64,000 nucleotides of DNA from Parasponia andersonii (Eukaryota > Streptophyta > Magnoliopsida > Rosales > Cannabaceae). Within the stretch, counting starts at the first letter, position 1; each line of letters opens with the position of its first letter. Shown piece by piece: positions 61,742 through 64,000 of this stretch. The notes beneath the pieces were generated by a model that had not been told where the DNA came from, did not search any database, and saw only the letters and a program-made list of their open reading frames with translations. The position numbers and the translations under genes were made by a program. The stretch covers positions 91,527 through 155,526 of the forward strand of contig JXTB01000121.1 of assembly GCA_002914805.1 (NCBI GenBank). Direction: 5' to 3'.

Positions 61742-63245
61742 TGGTGGTGTCTAGTATATAGTTAAATGAGAACAACTAGATGATAACTCTATGAAAATAG
61801 AGTTATCTTGTGTATTTTTAGTCATAGGATAGTTGCTTTAGAAGAATAAATTTTATAATTTAGGTGCCTTTCTTTACTTTATTTTAGTTTTTGGCGTCGT
61901 TGTTGTTTAAGATCTAATCTAGTTAATTTCTAGTTTATTTCCTTTGATTTTTATTAGAATTACTGAAATCTGGTCTTAAGCCATGCAGAGATTAAATGGC
62001 AGCAACCGACAAGGAAAGCTGAACTTAAGTGAAAGCTGGAAGCAACTTTGCTGCAGCAACACGCTAGAGCAACACTGAACAGCAGAGTCAACTTCCAGCT
62101 GGTATTTATTTTGAACAGTTACTGCTGTCAGCCAGCAGTAAATACCAGAAAAGAGAAATGAGGAAAAAGTGGTCCTTACCCTTCTATTTGGCTGACACTT
62201 GTGCTAGGGTACCTCATTGACCCTAATATAAAGGAAAGAAAGAAAGGAAGAAAGAGGAGGCGGCTGAGCTGAGGGTTACACGAAAAAAGGAAAGAAAGGA
62301 GAAAAAGAAGAAAGGTACAGAGACGGAAGGAAGAAGAAGGAGAAGTACTGGCTGCAGCAAGGAGCTAAACCACCATCATCCAGCTAGCTCTTTCTTTATC
62401 TCTTTTAATCTTCTTTGTATTTACTTTCTTTTCCTTTTCTTGAACTTTCTGTAATCTATGGAGCATTTTAGGCTGCTGATTTTTACATTTCAGACCATGA
62501 GCTAAGTTCCTTTAGCTGGGATTATGATGAATCTGAGGTTGTAATGATGGATTAAAGTTGTTTTAAATGTTTATGGTATTTTCCTCTAGTTCGTTCAAGT
62601 GTGCTTCACTAATATTCCCTTTTGTTGCTTGGCCATCAATATTTAGGATAAACAGATTAAGATTAATTCTGGAAAGGTTAATCTAGTTGGACTTAGCTTG
62701 AATGATGCATGATTCAATCATCTCTTAGTAGATCTTTGAATTAGTAATGGTATAGGAATATATTGTTACCATGCAAACCCATTGAGAATTGATACTATAA
62801 ATGAAGTTTTGAGAACTGGGTTAGTGTAGGAATATGTCAAATCTGGTTTAAAAGAACTTTAACATATTGAATTCGGAAGATGAATATGTACATAATGAAT
62901 TTTCGGTTACTGGTGTGATTTTGCCACAGGCGTTGCTGCAGCAATTAAACCCAGATTTGCAACCAAGGAGGATTCAATAATCCCAGCTTAACCACATCAC
63001 TGATCCACAATCACTTGATTAGATCTCATTATTTTCTGCTTAATATTTACTTTACTGCTTGCAACTTTAAATTGTTGCTATTTTATTACAAATCTTTATT
63101 TCTCATTGTTAAACTAACTTGTTTGACACTTAGATTTTATAAATAATTTTGGTAATCAATCCCTGTGGAGACGATACTCACTCACTACTATATTACTTGT
63201 TTCGGCACGTGCACTTGCGTAGCTACCGTAAAAATCAAACAACAC
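61742..63245 (+). mobile_element. Retroelement fragment with LTR-border-like motifs
   Basis: TTTTTGGCGTCGTTG at about 61890 resembles the text at the start of the internal domain of Athila/Tat-type elements. AATCCCTGTGGAGACGATAC followed by CACGTGCACTTGCGTAGC at about 63155..63222 resembles the text near their LTR ends. No coding sequence lies between. The order suggests a rearranged or non-autonomous derivative. It starts just after a 13-bp tandem TGGTGGTGTCTAG at the CACTA transposase stop. Boundaries are uncertain. Confidence 0.4.
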
Positions 63246-63267
63246 TAGACCAAGCATATTTTAACAT

Positions 63268-63690
63268 TCCCCGATTCCACATATGTATGTAAGGGTATTT
63301 GTATAAATATTTAGTGAAATCGAGAGACGCTACTCGACTTAGAACTGATAAAATAGTGAAAATTTAAAACTTTTTAAACTTTCTGGGAGAAAAAGAGAAA
63401 TTCCTCTCATAATTATACATAGTCTAATTTATACGTATATATATAGTCACATTATGGACCTCTCATAAAAATATACATAATGTACACACACTCGATAATT
63501 ACAAAATCCTCTATTAGAAAACTACAGCGTCAAAATGCTCATATACATAAGCCGCGGTCAGAAAATCAGCGCTCCTCCTCTAACTTACATATCATCTGTA
63601 CCTTCTACAATGTAAGAATATTAATGAGTATAAAACTCAGTAAGTAACGTATGCAGATGCAGAGTAACCCAACTACAAAATCCAACTACA
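63268..63690 (-). repeat. LTR-like fragment next to the integrase remnant
   Basis: On the minus strand it reads TTACTGAGTTTTATACTCAT near its start and GGAATCGGGGAATGTTA near its end, the arrangement seen in the 3' part of long LTRs elsewhere in this window. It joins the integrase remnant at a 13-bp tandem CCAACTACAAAAT, so a deletion joined pol to LTR. Confidence 0.5.
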
Positions 63691-64000
63691 AAATCCATGG
63701 CGATCTCCTCCCACTTTCACTCAGGCAACGGTAGTGGTTGCAATTCTTCTGCTGGTCTCTTATGCTCAGCTTTTATCTGCTGACATATTAAGCAATGTTC
63801 CACAAATTTGAAAATATCCTTTTTCATTCCTGCCCACTAGTAAAGAATCTTCAAATCATTGTATATTTTAGTAGTACCTGGATGGACTGAATATGGAGTA
63901 TTGTATGCTTCTACTAGAATTTCTTCCTTGATATTTCTGTCATCTGGTACGCACAGTCTACCTTGAAATCTGATAACTCCTTTAGCAGAAATAGTGAAAT
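63691..64000 (-). pseudogene. pol: Ty3/gypsy integrase fragment, truncated by window end
   Basis: On the minus strand: VIRFQGRLCVPDDRNIKEEI, then AYNTPYSVHPGTTKIYNDLK, then GMKKDIFKFVEHCLICQQIK, then AEHKRPAEELQPLPLPE and a tail MDF. This is the HHCC zinc-binding domain of integrase (H in VHPG, CLIC cysteines) plus the start of the catalytic core, as in Tekay/Del-like chromoviruses. Two tryptophan positions read as stops (TAG after KILY, TGA after PLPE). The frame continues beyond the window, and homology ends abruptly at 63691. Confidence 0.88.

Overview
This is a gene-poor, AT-rich nuclear window from a flowering plant. Plant-type introns, a plant receptor-like kinase, a GRAS regulator and plant LTR, CACTA and terpene-synthase sequences point to a core eudicot, probably a woody rosid. 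The species cannot be fixed from the sequence.

Two genes look intact. At the left edge, on the minus strand (177..2914, leader to about 4160), is a seven-exon receptor-like kinase of the CRLK1/CRLK2 (calcium/calmodulin-regulated) type. At 50310..52037 on the plus strand is an intronless-coding GRAS protein of the PAT1/CIGR branch, with a leader exon, a 1.24-kb leader intron and two minimal upstream ORFs. A third locus, 58214..58473, is a TATA box plus an orphan first exon of a terpene synthase whose start codon reads GTG and whose later exons are missing.

Most of the rest is mobile DNA. (a) 7337..11743 is a gag-only Ty3-type LTR element on the minus strand, with a decayed gag, no pol, and an array of about 25-bp repeats in each LTR. 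(b) 14300..25916 is an old LTR element set between two halves of a tandem repeat, with target duplications GAGAG/GAAAG. Its 3' LTR appears to be split by a nested element, which itself holds a 2.25-kb solo LTR with a perfect TTTTA duplication. (c) 27471..33359 is a CACTA element with a 3-bp ATG duplication, a decayed transposase fragment, a long foldback, and three in-phase exons that look like a captured piece of the host FANCD2 gene. (d) 42526..45193 is an older solo LTR. (e) 58784..59028 is a foldback MITE. (f) 59087..61741 is a second, decayed CACTA element with a TNP2-like transposase. (g) The right edge holds LTR-element debris and a decayed Ty3/gypsy integrase on the minus strand. A Helitron-like candidate (about 36.87..39.03 kb) and another solo-LTR candidate (53.4..54.9 kb) are weaker.

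The two intact genes are not functionally linked to each other in any visible way. I see no CRISPR array, operon, rRNA or tRNA gene. Two single N bases (35428 and 54981) mark assembly uncertainty. The most unusual item is the CACTA element carrying spliceable host exons.
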